A stretch of DNA of 64,000 nt, from NCBI RefSeq assembly GCF_032062135.1, contig NC_092859.1, positions 35,705,299-35,769,298 of the forward strand. Reading direction: 5' to 3'. Shown here piece by piece: positions 38,601 to 53,600 of the stretch. The notes below the pieces were generated by a model. That model was not told the DNA's origin and did not search any database. It saw nothing but the letters and a program-made list of their open reading frames with translations. The stretch comes from Pyxicephalus adspersus (Eukaryota; Chordata; Amphibia; Anura; Pyxicephalidae). A program made the translations under genes and the position numbers. The stretch's first letter is position 1. Every line of letters starts with the position of its first letter.

Positions 38601-41600
38601 GAAGTCTCAGTATTGCATTACTTTAGCTTGGAAAAAAAGATCCACCCAAGGGTTGAGTCTATCTACAGGTTAGCTCCAGTTTGCCCAATAAGGCAAAATG
38701 GCTATTCACCAATTTGTTTCACCGACATTCACAGGGATTGATATAGGCGCTATAAAGAAACTGCTTTATTTGTACTTTGTGGACCGGCTTCTCCCAACAA
38801 ACACCAAATACACATTGCCTTGTGAAGTAACAGGCAGGTGCACAGTTTCGGCCATCCCCCTGGTTTACTGTAGAAGAATGAGGGTTTTAGTCGGCTCCTC
38901 TGGACCTCTGCTCCCACTTTTCCTTGTGAATGACCTGGCTATATGTTGGGGTTGGGCTGAGGTTAGAATTTAGGAAGTTTAGGGGTAAATAGGACATTTT
39001 ATCTCTTCAAGTGCTATTTATTACTTTTTCAGTTATGATTTTTTTATTTTACAGGTGTGATAAGGATGTTCCAATATAGCACCTGGCCAGCATTACTGGT
39101 TCTAAAATCTCATTTGCCAAACACTTCTAACCCAGAAACTCCATGTGCCAAAGCAATATACCAATTTCCAGATTCTAAAAACACATACAACATATACCCT
39201 GCTTATAGTCAACTCTACAAAGAGTTTTAACCTTTGTTTATTTGGTTTTATAAACATTTATAGTAGAGGGCAGTAAAGACTGAGAAGATTTAGTGCTTAC
39301 TTTGCCAAAGCTTGCTGCGTTCACTGGTTGTGTGTCATTTTTCTCACAGAAGTCCAAGTAGTGCATATATAGGGCACTTCTGGGGATGCAGACACCCTCT
39401 GCAATTTCATAGTTTTCTTCCAACCTTCCAAAACACAAAAAAATCCAAGGTTTTTAATCAGAAATATGTTAATTTGTAAAGACTAAAGCATATGTTTGGC
39501 CAAACACTTGTTCTGCCTAGCTTTTGGAATGAGAACCATGTTTGGTTTTTACTGTTATTCTGTGGTTTTTACTAGAATTCTTATGAATAAATAATCTTTT
39601 GAATTTTTATCATATCTGTTCTGAGTACCTTAAAAATCCAGTTATACAAGTTGTAAATGAATATTGTTATTCAGGGGTTTGTTAGATGATTTGCCCTCAC
39701 TTCCCTGACTTCGTGTTTTCTTGTCCCTGCTGGAACATAGAAAATAAAGAAAACATTGAAAAAGTTCTAGTGCTCCCCTGCTCTTATAAACTAAAGCATT
39801 TTGCTGCTGTTGGAGAAATATCTTTACATTACTTTCTGCAAGTTCTGGATATTTTTTCTTTAGTTCTGACTGCTGAAATACTTAATGAGGGGGTAATAGA
39901 AGATAAATGTGACCTGTTGCTTTTATAAGTATCACCCTGTTGTCTATGCATGTGTTTCTACAATAATAAATAACTTTAGTTAAGGCACATGAGAAACAAG
40001 CCAATAATTTGAAGCCATGATAGAAGGCGTCTATATCATCACAGGTTTTAAACTCTGGCGTTCCCAAAATGTAAATATTTTATTATATTTGCAGGAAGTC
40101 TTCTGAAGAACAGAAAAAAGTTGAAGTGCACATTATGATTTATAACTAGCTTCACTCTTTTGACTTACAGGTACACCTTAAATAAAAGCCATGGGTACTA
40201 TTTATCATAATGTCACTATTCTAAACTATGTTGGCTCATACTGCCAGTAAAATAATTCCCTGGATAACACAGTGGAGGAGGTTAAAGGCTTCCACTAGTT
40301 AGTATGCCATAACACAAACAGTTTTTTAATACTTGGATCAATAGGCTCACCCAAAATGGAGGAAGTGTCTGAAAGAGGCTCTCAACTTAAATCATGGAAG
40401 GAACAACCCTGTTTGTTATCCTAATTAACTTTCTGTCAGAAAACCAGGTTGCAGAGTATAAGGAAACTTCCAATTAGTCCCCAAGTCTCTGTTCTACCCA
40501 TAAGACATTTTCTGCTTACCGCTCCAAGTGGCAGCTAACAATCGTAGCCATTTGCTCATCTTTAAAGCGGGGGTCATCATTAGCCTGGGTGTGCAGTAAA
40601 GGCTTTTATACCTGCAGGGTTTAATGATCTCAGACCTAACACAACAAATCTTTTCTCTCCATTGTCAATTCCACGGCCAAATATAACCCACCGGGACCGT
40701 ATGGCCTCTCCAGCTACGTGTCGTGTTTATATATTCCCGTGATGTGCTGCGGTATAACCTCGTTTGTTCTCTGAAGGAAGGAATTTTAATTGACCTAAAC
40801 TTTAACAGTTTTTATATATACTGATGTGCTGGTTGCTAGGAGTAAAGAACTGTGTGTGATTGGAATGTGCATGTAATTAGATTTGATTTAGTGAAGGGAA
40901 AGTGATGTCACAATTCAGGGGATGGAGCCCGACAGATAATAAATTGTTAGTTTTTGGTGAAATGTACTTCATCGTGATAGCAAATTTCAGGCAGAGCTAA
41001 CTCATCAACTAGGAGAAATTATTAGAGTGCCTGTGGTTTAGTGGAATGGGGTATGGGAATTGCAAGGATACTCCCTGTGTTTTTCTATGAGTTTTTAGTA
41101 TGTTTTTGAAAAACCCTCTTCTGTATCCTCTAGACAGCTATGAGCTTGTGATGCAATAAGTTATATTATACTCAAACACACCTGTTTTAACCGTACCTTT
41201 TAGACCCTCCCATATTATATTCTACTGTTTCAAATGGACTTGGCATTAAATATTTTTTTCTATTGTAAGTGCATTTATGTTAAGGAATGGGCAAGTGAAA
41301 CACTTACCAGTATTTATAACCATTTCACAAAGATCACCGATTTCCCCCAGGTCTGGGATGTTGGCTCAGAGATTGGATGATTATAAAAAAAGAGAGGCAC
41401 GTAGCCGTAAGAATTAGGCGCAGTGCCTACATGACCGGGTGCTGGGGCCTAGCCCAGAGCTTTTAAGGGGTTAAGAAAAAAAAAAGGTAGTGTTGCCAGA
41501 GGGGGCTGGGCTAGTGTACAATGTGGGAGAGGAGGAGATTAGGAATGGGAGATGTTAAAAGGGGCTGGACGATAGTGAGAGGCCCTCTTTTGGACAGAAA

Positions 41601-44600
41601 AAGTTTCGTTAATGTATGCTTATCAAAGTGTAAAATGTAATTTATTTTGGCATTTATTTATTTGGATATTTGTTTATTAATTATTTGGAAAGTTAAACTT
41701 TATTTATTAGTGTTTTAAATAAACGGCTGCTTGCCAGCCAATTTAAATCCAAGATTTTGTGTGGGGTATTTAATTGGGGGGAGTGGCTGGTATGCAGGGG
41801 GAGTTTTGGTAGTAGAAGGCAGTTATGACAATGGTGTTTATAAGGGATGGGCTAGAAGGTCCGAGCTACCCGCGTCATGGTGCCTGTGAAGGTCTTGGCT
41901 TGTTCATAATTGTCTGACTCAGATTAGCCCTTACTTTAGTCACTCCCATTGTGATTTGCTACAGTGTTGCAGTTTGATCATTGGGTAGAGTCTGCAGTAG
42001 ACTAATGACCATCTGATGATCATCTCAGCCTAGGTAAAGTTATTTAATTGGAGTTTAGGGATGGCTTTATATAATTAAAGGTATATTAATAGTGTTGCTG
42101 TATATGTTGTTTATTCAAACACTGTTACTGTAAGTTACTAAAGTTCAATTTTCTTTTAGGCATGTTGCTATAGTATTTCAAGGAGGTTGGACTGTACAGG
42201 GGTGTCTTAAGGGATATAGTCTTGCACTTCAATGTGCCGTTATAAACAATGGAAAACATTTGTGATATGTATGTGATTTAGCCAGAATTCAGTTGCAGAA
42301 GAAGACAGACCATAGACAAGGTCAGTAATTATTGTATTTCAAAACATAACCATCAGTTTTGGTGACCTAACCTCCTAACGCTTTACACATTTACAAAAAG
42401 AAAACAATTATGTAGATAATTACCATTGTAAGGTGGCCGGAGTGGAATGAGGTTTCGATGCCCTATTTTCCTTCTCTTCATCTGCTAAAAAATGCAAAGA
42501 ATCAGATTAATATCAAAACTTACAACCTTTTAAAGGTTTATTCAATAGGGCGGTGCAAAGAGCAAGGAGGATGTGCAAAGTTTTGCTAACCACAACAGTC
42601 ATTAGGATTATCAAACACACACTTGTTAAAAGAGGTTCCCAGATGCAAATGCATCACAAGCTCATCTCAAACTGACCACAAGGAATCATACCAGTTTATA
42701 TAAAACCTCAAAATCAGTCATTAGTATCTTAGTTAAGGTGCGTACACACTTCCAATTTTTATCGTTCAAAATGAACGACGAACGATCGATTGGGCAAAAA
42801 TCGTTCGTAAAAAAAGTAACCAACGACGCCGACGAACGAGGAAAGTCGTTGGAAACGAACGACCGGACCGGCGGATCGGATTGGACGACGATCGTTGACC
42901 ATCGTTCGTGTGTACGATCGTTCGTTGATCGTCCATGGTCTGAACATGCGTAATGAACGAACGTTCGTTCACTTTCCTGTCGTGCACATAGTTCCTCTAT
43001 CGCTCAAACGATCGTATCTATTGTGTGTACAATATCTACGAACGATCGTGTCGTTATCTGTATGTGCAGGATCGGTGCTATACGATCGTTCGTAGATATC
43101 GTGCAGGATCGTTCGCCGTTCGTTTTCCAACGATAATAATTGGAAGTGTGTACGTAGCTTTAGTCTTTAAATCAGTCCTTGTGCTCCCAAGGACAAGGAG
43201 ATCAGTAGTTTCCAGTACATCAGCAACAATGATTTTTTATTCTTACTGAATTAGCACTTGTGTATATGACTTGTCATATTTTTTCATAGAAACTTAAGTT
43301 ACACCAGTCTATACAATAGTAATACAGCTTCACTTCCCAACTGTGATTTGTGATTTGGCACGCTAGATAATAGAACAGTATAAAAAATATCAAAGCAAGA
43401 AATGATTTTACGAAAGGATGGCTTTCAAAATGTAACCAAAGTACACATCAGCCTGCAATTCTACTGTTTTGCATTCTTCCTAAGGTGTTCATATTTCTTC
43501 TAAATGCTCTACTTTATTAATCTGCTGGAAAATATTAGGTACAGCAGTGTGGTTTTGCTGCAGCTTCACACCTGACATTAAACATTAGGGCTTACGTTTG
43601 GTTTAAAGCCCCTGTATGTACCATAATATATTTTTTTTTATTCTGACCTGTCACTATGTATAGGTAATTGCCTTCGCTTGCCACCTGGCCTAAGCTTCTG
43701 CTTGATTGTCAACTATGATTGCTGCCAGCCCTTAGATCTAAGGGGTCCAGACTTAATTTATGCATTATAAATTGTTTTTGTGTTCTGATCCTATATCAGC
43801 TGTCACTATGTAATCCCGATTCTAACAATTTATCACTGTCTCTCACTCCAGAAAACTGCCAGTGACAATCTATATTTGAGGGTCCATCTTGGCAAATCTA
43901 CTGACCATGAGTTTCATTTTGTCTGTATCAGTTTGAAAATCTGCAAGTTGTAATTTGTCTGTAAAGTGGATTATATATTTACACAGATTTTACTATACGT
44001 TTCTGAGTCCCAGTGGATTAGAAAATAGCCAGGTGGTTGGTCCATTACCATCCCCTTCACATTGCGATCTCCCTTCCCTCCACAAAACTCTTGTTCATTG
44101 GATGTACATGGAAGAGGGCGGAAGGAGGTATGATATGTAAAGACTGTTCAGATTTCAAACACATGGTGGGCTCATTGAGCTCCTATAGCTGTGAGCATTA
44201 TCGTATATCATCCTCATTGGGTGATTTCCATTTAATTTCATATTTCTAGGTAAGACACAACCTAAATTTGTTTCTGGTAGAGCCTGGGTTTTAAATGCTG
44301 AACAGGCCAATTTTTTCCATGTTTATTTTTTTAGTTTTTCCATGATATTTTTTCATATTCTATCATTATATTTTTGTTACTGACTAGCTGTATTAGAAGA
44401 CATTTCAATTTTAATTTTATCATCAACCAAAATGTAATTTATTTAACTTTGAAAGTAATGTGTTTGTGGTAAAGTCCATTTTCAGGCAGACACAGTCTAT
44501 CATACCTAATACGTTTTCTACAGACTCATACAGATTCTACAGATTTATCAAGGTTCTCCAAGACTGGCAATGACAAACGATAGTCGGTGAACCTGGAATG

Positions 44601-47600
44601 GATTTTTTACAAAACATTTGCTAATTATTGGCAAATGTTTTAATCCTAGACCAGATCCATTTCCAGTTTGCTGGATTACCCATGTTCTCCCATGATAGTC
44701 TATCTTCACCAGTCTTGGAGAGCTTTAATAAATTTAAGCCCAATATGAGGAAACAGGGTTAGCTGTATGTACAATTTGATTCTTAAGATCAATTCCCATG
44801 AGCATTCCATGAAAAAATCACCTGATTCATTTCTCCTTTTTGATTTTTGTATATCTCCTGCAGATAGGCAGTTCTTGGTGGGACGCCTGAGAACAATAAA
44901 GGACTAGTGACTGATTTACCACTGATTAAACATAGCCTAAAAACTTCATGAAAACACTTACTTTCCTCATTAGAAACGTTTCCCAATGATGAATGGCTTG
45001 AATATCGCTTGTTTTCACTTTCACTAAGACACCGTTCAATCCAACTTTCTGTAAAGAAAAAAATAGCAACTTCTAAGGAATGTTCATTTTTATAGTTTAA
45101 ATACACATACTGTATATGAAATTCCTAAATAGAATTATTTGTGGTTCTGTTGCTGTTATGGAGGACGGCACTGCAATTCAGAACCTACAGCAATGCAGTT
45201 TGAACTTTTTTCCTCTAGTCTGCTCAAGGTATTACAAATTAAAATTATCATACTACTGGGCCACTTCCTCTCTTAGGTTTTATAATAACCTCTGCTTTAA
45301 CATCCCAATTCCTAAAATATGTAAGTAAAAAAATAAACTGTCCTTGTATGAATGTGTCTCTATTAGGGGAAAATATTGAATGCTGCAGCTTAAATAATTT
45401 TTATATAACTTTTACCACTTTAGATTTCATCGCACTCTCAATATACATACATCATTTTACATATAACTTTTATTAGACTTTGGATTTTCAGGGTCATTCA
45501 CACTTTTTCATGTGTTAATACTCATGTTTTAAAGAGTATTTTAGGGCAGAAACAAAGCCTTATATTAATTCAAGGCAAAATAACAGATCACTTTCTCTCC
45601 TACATTTACCTTATTGAGCAAAATGACAGGTTCCCTGTATAACTGGTACTTATATCTTAATGTGCAGGTTCTAATTAATGCTCACCTCCCTGCTACTGCT
45701 ACTATATAGGCAAAATGACAGGTTCCCTTTAAATCACACTGGGGTTATGTTTTGTGTCCAGTTTAAATGCAAATGATGCTCAGGAGAATCCCTGTTTATT
45801 ACACCTTTAAATGCAAACTACCTCTGTGGTTTCATTCTGTGAGGGCGAACTATAAAATGTAATAAAATGCAATTTTTGCCAGCTGAGGAATTCTGGATAA
45901 TGACAGCACAACAAAGAAAACACTGATGGGAGGTAAAAGATGAAAGAAACGAATAACTAAGGACAAAATGATTGCTACAGAAAAGAAGGAAAAAGGTTAA
46001 TCTGAATAACCTCCCCCATGATAAAGATTATTTGTCAAGATGGCACAATTTTGCATTTACATTTTATCCGATATGAACAAATTATTGGTGTGACCTATTT
46101 ACCTATAATATTTAAGAGAACACCCATGTTTTACTATTTTCAACAATCATTACAGTACATACAGTACAGATACATACAAATTGATGAATGACTGATGGGG
46201 AACAATCGCAATACAAGTCAAGGGAGGAGAGCACAGTGGGGTGCCGGTCGCTCATCCTTCCCCCTTCCCTCTTTATAAAACAGAATAGTGCTGTGTGTAG
46301 ATAGCTCGCTCAATCATCTGTTAACTTTGTCCTTGGAAACAATCCTGAACGATCGTTTCCAGCGATGAGAATTGCATGTGTGTACCCAGCCTAAGCCCAC
46401 AGCAAATTCACCCTAACAAAGTCCATTTATTCATTTTGCCTCCCAGGCCAAAGTGTTACAGTATGCCCCAGTTGGTTTTCAGTCTGAAAGATAACTTCTC
46501 CCTGTATCAAGGGCTAAGCAATATTTTTTATACCCAGTTATGAGATGATGTGTTTCATATTTCTATTTACACCCAGAAATGTTTTTTTACAACCAGTCTA
46601 CCTGTACATAAATTGAACATTTGAGTAAAGAAAAATTGTATTAGGCAGACCGTACAGACATACAGTTATAAACATGTATAAGTTCTGTAAGAAAAATATA
46701 TGTCTATAGTTTTAAAAAGTTGTGGATACCAATCGGGTAAAGTGTTTTTAACTCCTATATAAGGGTTCAAGAAAGGTAAAGATTTTTATTCAATATTTCC
46801 TGAATATTATACAAGGTTCAATTTGTCACAATAAAAAAAGCACTCATGTATAACGTGTGTATTTTTCATCCACAGGGCGAAAGCATCAGCATTTGATTCC
46901 CACTTATATACATGAGTTATAATACATATCTCATGTATATAAGTGGGAATACTCCCATAATACATGAGTTTTTTTTTTTGCAACAAATTGAACCTTGTAC
47001 ATTATTCATGAAATATTGAATAGAAATCTTTGCTTTTCGCCAAAATATCCTGCTTTCCCGAACCCTCCCTTAAATAGGAGTTCAAAACACTTTAATATTT
47101 CTAAATGCATAGGAGTTGGCCATAGAATTGGTTTGATTTACATAAAAGGGGGGGACGTCCATGTTTGGATCTAATTCATATGTTAGCGTAGAGAACAAAT
47201 AACCTGTCCTTGTCTGGTTATTTGTATGCTGTGTACCATTGTAAATATTTTTCTTAAACTTCTTGTCCCAGAGACTCAAAGTTAGAACAAATCTCCCAAA
47301 ATGAAGGAAAAATCACCTTTTGGAAAATTGTCCGAAAAAACATATGTCCCCATATTTCCCTTCACCTTCTGCTCTGGCAACAACGCTAAATGTTGGATTT
47401 CCCACTACTACAGTGATTACCATGTTGAATTGGGGGTGGGGGGTTAACCTCCCAGCAGAGACACCAGAGAGGTTCTACCTTATTTACAAACAAGTTTTTG
47501 CTTAAAAGAACCTTTTTAACACTAACCTATGAACTGAAAATCTCTGAAATCAACAGTATTGTAACCAATATATCAAAATGTGTTACACGTAAAGATTCGC

Positions 47601-50600
47601 CAATGAATCAGAAGAGTTTATAGGTTTATATATAATTGCTCTTTCACCTTTTGATCTTATTTTATTGCCAAGCCACATTTAGAATAACCATGGCTGGGGA
47701 TTTCAGGTCTGCCTGTGACCCCCAGTCAAATTATAGTTAAAATTCTTCCACATTACACTTGACATTTGCTCTTAGAAGTAGAAGCATTCATAGCCCCAGC
47801 AGGTTGTTTCCTTCCCGATGTTCTGGTCAACAGGAGACTGCAGAATTCTTGTATTAAAGTCTAAATTAAATTATCTTCATTACATACCACCTAAGACCTA
47901 AGTCTTACGAGGAAACAGGGAATCTTTTGTAACAGAGCTTTCAGACCTTTTTTTTATTTTTTTCATTCACATGCAGTTGTGTTGAATATATCCAGAAAGA
48001 AATCTCTTTTGTACAGAATGGGTTTTTATGTCAGCCTTTACTTGGTGATCACTATAACATGGAAGTAGGGGGACAAAAGGAGGTCCTAGGCTCCCCTATA
48101 CTTAGATGTACAGGGTATACATCCTAATTCTCCCCCAAAGAAGCAATTTTCTTAAACACCCAAAGTTGACCCTAGACTGTTTTATGACATATAATTATAA
48201 TTTGACATTAGATTGAGCCCCTCTGAGGTCCAGGTAGTTACAAGGCTATGGACTTTGTAAAGCACTACATAGAAGGTTTTGTAGGTTGGTGGAAGGAAGG
48301 GCAAATGAGCTGGGTGAGCATAGACAGTGATTAGACACTCCCAGGATGGGGCTTTGCTAAACAAAGGCACATTGCAAATGCATAAAACATACATTTATGG
48401 AAAGATCAAACACTACATAAGCACTTGATATATACTAGTGACAGTGTCTCTTTGAAAGGAATTGTCTTCAAAAATTACATATGGGAAGCAGTATGTCAAT
48501 AACATTTTTTGTTTTTCTAGTTACTCCTTATCATAGACTTATTACCTGTTAATCCTTTCTAGAAATCATTTGCTTTCCCACTTCCTCTAACAGGCCAAGC
48601 TGTCAAGCTAAAATTGCAATGGTTGTCTTTTTCATTTGTTCTAAATGTCCTAAAAAATAAATTTTGCTGTATCTGCTTAAAAATTGGCAACTTTATTGGA
48701 CTTTGCCATGTAAAAATACCAAATGGACAAAGTGGCAATGTCACTGCAGAACAATGTTGGTACCTTGTTAGGTGAAGTTAAAAAATACCAGCTCTATTTG
48801 CAGGATCAAAATATTAAAATTACAAACTGGGATATCAGATAAATAGAAACTGCTGTGCTAGTGCTACTGACATACTGCATTAGCTATGCCATTCATTTTA
48901 AAATAAGGTATTAATTGATATCCCCTCCCTCTTGTTTCTCAAATATGGTATCTGCATTACATAATGTAGAAGCAGGCAAGGAAAATATCAATTATCAATT
49001 ATCATTGACTCATTATTATTCCATTATTATTTCCTTATTATTGACCCTTATCATTACCTTATGATTCTTATTACTCCTCGGAAAACCCTTAGGGGCATGC
49101 CGCATTACAACCACTAGTATCAACAAAAATAATACATTTAATATATTTTTATAATATTGTATGATATACTGTCTATTTGTGGATCCATTAATTAATCACA
49201 CAATATTTATTCTAGAAATTTAATTGGAACGATAATTACTACTTATGGAGCATTCCACCTTATGAGCGCACTACCATGGTGAAACAGTAAACAGTCTATT
49301 TTATATTAAAATTTACATAATAATTTGTATCAACATGCACATATATCTTCATTATTATTATTATTTTTAAAGACACAACACTATCTCATTGAATTTGCTT
49401 ACGCTTTTACACATACAGTACATTATGTGATCATTACAGCTAGGATAGCATAGGGTCAGATATCCCATGACGTTATTGGGACAGACCAAAATCTTGTAAA
49501 CTTATGACTGTACCTTAACTACATTGTATACCTTGATGTTTTTGCTTTATGATTAATATATGTTGAATTGCTGCAATGAAACCTTTACTGTCTTTCTTTC
49601 TTTCTTTGATTTCGCTGCTCATTTTAATGATTTTAGAATATGCTGACACTTTTTATCACAGTTCTTTACAAAGTAGACAGAAACATTCATATTATGCCCT
49701 GCCCCTGAGGGGCTTCTGGTGTAATGCCCTCATTATAGTTATAAATATGAACAAACACTCCACCCAGGATAGCTCCTGGGTGGAAAACAAACAACTAGCC
49801 AATATATTTTCATATCTTCCAACAACACTACAAAGATTGTCGGATGAAGCACAGAAAGTTCCATTTTGACCCTATCATTAATTTGATGAATCTCTGATTC
49901 TCATGTTAAATATGTGTCTTAGGTAGACAACCATAAACAAGAGAGAAAACTTGTTACAATAAATCAGTCCTAAAGCATACTTCCTTAAAGGATATCTCAG
50001 ATACAAATTGATTCACACCACATTAAAGTCACAGAGCAACGAAGATAGGCCTAGTCAAGTCCACCTACAATAATATTGTTTCACCAGAACTATTCACCTC
50101 AAAAGGCAGTGAATGACGGCTGCTATCTGAAGCTTCTCATACTGGGACAGATTCTTATTAAGGACCACCTGTCATTATCAAAAAAGAACCTAATATGACC
50201 TCAGCAATCAGCAGGTGCTAATGTGTAATATTATTCAATGTCTTAGGAGCCTTGGGAACCCAGAATCCCATGTGAATCTCTTTTGAAAGTTAGCAAGCTC
50301 CTTCTTGTCTCCTTTATTAAACGCTTTATTGGACTTCAAATGTGCCCTTCATATGAAAGACCAATAAGGGGTTAAATAAACGCACTGCTTTCACTGGAAA
50401 CACCAAAACCATAATTTGAGATGGCACCAGCATAAATTTAGGCCAAATAGTTTAGATTTGATGGTCAGATGTCCACAAACTTATGGAAAAAACAAGATTA
50501 AATCTTTGTAAATCTAACCCACTAAATATTTTAGTGTCTGTGTTTAGTAAGGTTCATATATAGGCCTACGATGACCAAATCATGTTCAGAAGAACCTTTC

Positions 50601-53600
50601 CTTTCCAGAAAGTTATTATTCCTACAAAGTTACATGGTTTGTTGCAACCATTGTAGCTGCTACTTTTGCAGGACAGTTTGGTCTGTATGTTAATGTGAAG
50701 AACAATACATAAAAGCATGTAGAATTAAATAAAAAGAACTCCAATACTGAAATATTACAGGTCATAACCCCATACTAGAATACAATTATATACACTGTAT
50801 ATCTACACAGCATATTGCTATACAACATTGGGGGACAGCTGTGCAAACGCTTCAAACATTTAATTAATGTTTGTCTCAGATGAAAGTCTATCATCTGTAC
50901 TCAGGTTAAGGTAAAGTTTATGTATTGATAGGCAGCGTGAGAAATTTGATCACACAATAGTATTATATGTAACGGTAGGTGTATAGGTGTATAATATATA
51001 AACTTCAGATTTAACTGTCCTGTTCCACTAATAGCACCCACTATATTAGTTGTCTCCTGTAAACATGATAAATAACAATATGTCACTGACAAATCACTTT
51101 CATCCCATTAATCTACTTTGTAAACACTTATAGTGTTGGCATGTAAATGGCAATTATCTGATAAAACATTTCTTTCCAAGTTGTTTGGAAACAGGCAGAA
51201 AAGGACAATTTTAAAAGATTTGTCCAGAGAAGCATGAGACTAAAAATGGTTCCAGTTGGCAGGACATGTCCCTGTTTGTATTACTCTGCTTCTTTGGAGA
51301 ATGGGCTATTACTGGAAGTGTCCTCGTTTTCAATGAATAATTACACCATATTTAAAGAAATCTTGTCAGGGTAGAAATATATCAGGTCCTAATGACTTGT
51401 GTTAAGGGTGTAAATTTCCAGAGCTGTCATCTATATCTTTGTTTTTACACAGTGAATCACTGATTCTAGACAAGCAGGTAGGCAGTGAAATGTCAGGACA
51501 CCCAATAAGCACATATGTTGTTGTACAGCAACTCAATAGGGCTTGTTGACTGTTGTTGTCAAATGCAGAATTCTCTATTAGAATATAAAGCAGTTCCAAT
51601 GCATGGATTTGAACATAGATATTAGCATCTGTAAATTTATATACAGCTTTAGTAGGACCTCAAGGCAAACCAGGTCAAAGCAATAGAACTGTTTCCACAT
51701 TGTACCAATGAGTTAAATGGGAATCTGCTGATCTTTCATGTGTTTTACGTTGTCCACCTGTGTACAGAAACCCATATTAACATAAAAAGGAAAAAATCAT
51801 TCTAAATTGTGAATGGCCACTTTGTAAATAGGAACGAAGGCCACGATAAGCAAAGCAACAAGATCATTTAATGCTGTCCCCACCAGCCTGACAAACCCAC
51901 CCTCTTCTTCATCCCCTGTACTTCCGGGTACAGAGTTTCTATGTGACAGTGCCTGTGCTTGGTGATTGCTCATATTCAGCATTCAGTGAAGACTTCCTCA
52001 CTTTAACTTCCACCAGCTCAATGGAGTAGTTGTGAAACGAATGGAGGATGACTATAAGTAGCTGAAGGGACCACAAAAAAAGGAGCTGTGCAATAGGGAA
52101 AGCACAGGTTTTCTTTAAACTGTGATCACATAATCATCCTATCCTGTACAAGCAAAAATTCTGTTTAATTTGGTTTCCCTTACACACTATTGGGTATTCA
52201 GAGTGAATACAACTGTAGCTAAGGCACTCACATACACTCACTTTGCAAAGGAATCATTTTCTGCTCCTTTAGAAAATCAACAGCTCTAGGTTGCAAAGAA
52301 AGGATGAAGATGACAGCTCCTACAAAAACAAGTGAGCATTCAAAATTTATATCCTATAAGGTAAACCTAGGAACTTGTCTCGCTATTAGAACAGCTAATG
52401 TGACCAAACTATTTCTGACCTCCCCTCACAGTAAAATTATCAACGTGTCTTATGCCTAATTTCCATCTTTTAGGCAGTGCTTCCAAAAATAATAATTGTA
52501 GCAATATTTTAGTCTTCCAAACTTTACATGTATTTATCTAAACAAAATGAAGTTGCCACGTGTTGTAAATCACTGTGTAACCAGAATTCTCTGGGCCCCA
52601 TAGCAGTCACATGGGCTCCAAGGTACAGATCAATCCTAACTGGACAGTTTCTGTGCAGATGTTTGGTAATGGAATCATGTAAATATAAAAAATATAAAAA
52701 TGTAAATATAAAAAAATCAATTTCTGTTATGTCAGGTAACTCTTCAAGCTGATGGTTACAGATTCAATTTAATGTAGGGTTTGATGGAGAAAATGCCAAA
52801 ATTACATTACTTTGCATTTTGAATGGAAAGTTTTCTCCACCAGTTGTTGCTCAGATATCAGTTATTGGTTGGTTAGTTTACTAATATAAATAATTGCCAA
52901 ATAATTATTCAGTAGCATTTACAGTTTAATTACAAGTATTCTTGTTTTCTGGACCACAACATTAGATGATTGTCACTGGATACTGCTGACATAATTGTGA
53001 CAAAAGGTGGTAACATTCTGAGTGATGTGAGTAAAAGTCACGTCAAGTGACACTTGTACAGAAAATGGCGTATTTGGCAATTGGATAACTTTTCTTTGCC
53101 CGCTCGTGGTCCTATGTTACCAACTTCTGAGCCAAAAGAATAGTGAAATATATTGCATTTCACCAGTCCTTACTTATTCTAAACCCCCCATCCCAATGAC
53201 CTAACAAAATCCACCCTCCCCTTCCACAGATACTTACCAACATCCCAAGGCTCGTAGTCTTTGTGTTTATTTATATCTGCCTGCAAGATAGTTGTACATC
53301 CCCATAGCTTAATCATTGTTGTTTGTAATGATTGTTAATGATATTAGTGGGTGAATGTTTTAGCTATGATTACAGGCAGGCTTTTATGGCTACTTGGAGC
53401 AGCCTGTTCTTTTTTTTGAAGGGAGAAGAACAAGCAGGAGGTACTGCGGCATGGACTGCAATAGTCTCAGTTAGCGGTGGGTTGTTTAGTGATCTGGCAT
53501 GGTAGATTGCTAAACAACATATTGGGACAATCTCTAGATTTTCACTTAAGATAATCAAATTATAATTCTGGGTAATGAAAATCTAGGCCCTGCACAGACC

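Larger units (their letters stand above)
39425..42423 (-). other. rfx4 intron 3
   Basis: About 3 kb. It contains the candidate alternative first exon and TATA promoter (40520-40740). The rest shows nothing recognised. Confidence 0.5.
42482..44961 (-). other. rfx4 intron 2
   Basis: It contains the second Harbinger MITE (42736-43159) and a palindromic MITE (44536-44745). Nothing else recognised. Confidence 0.6.
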
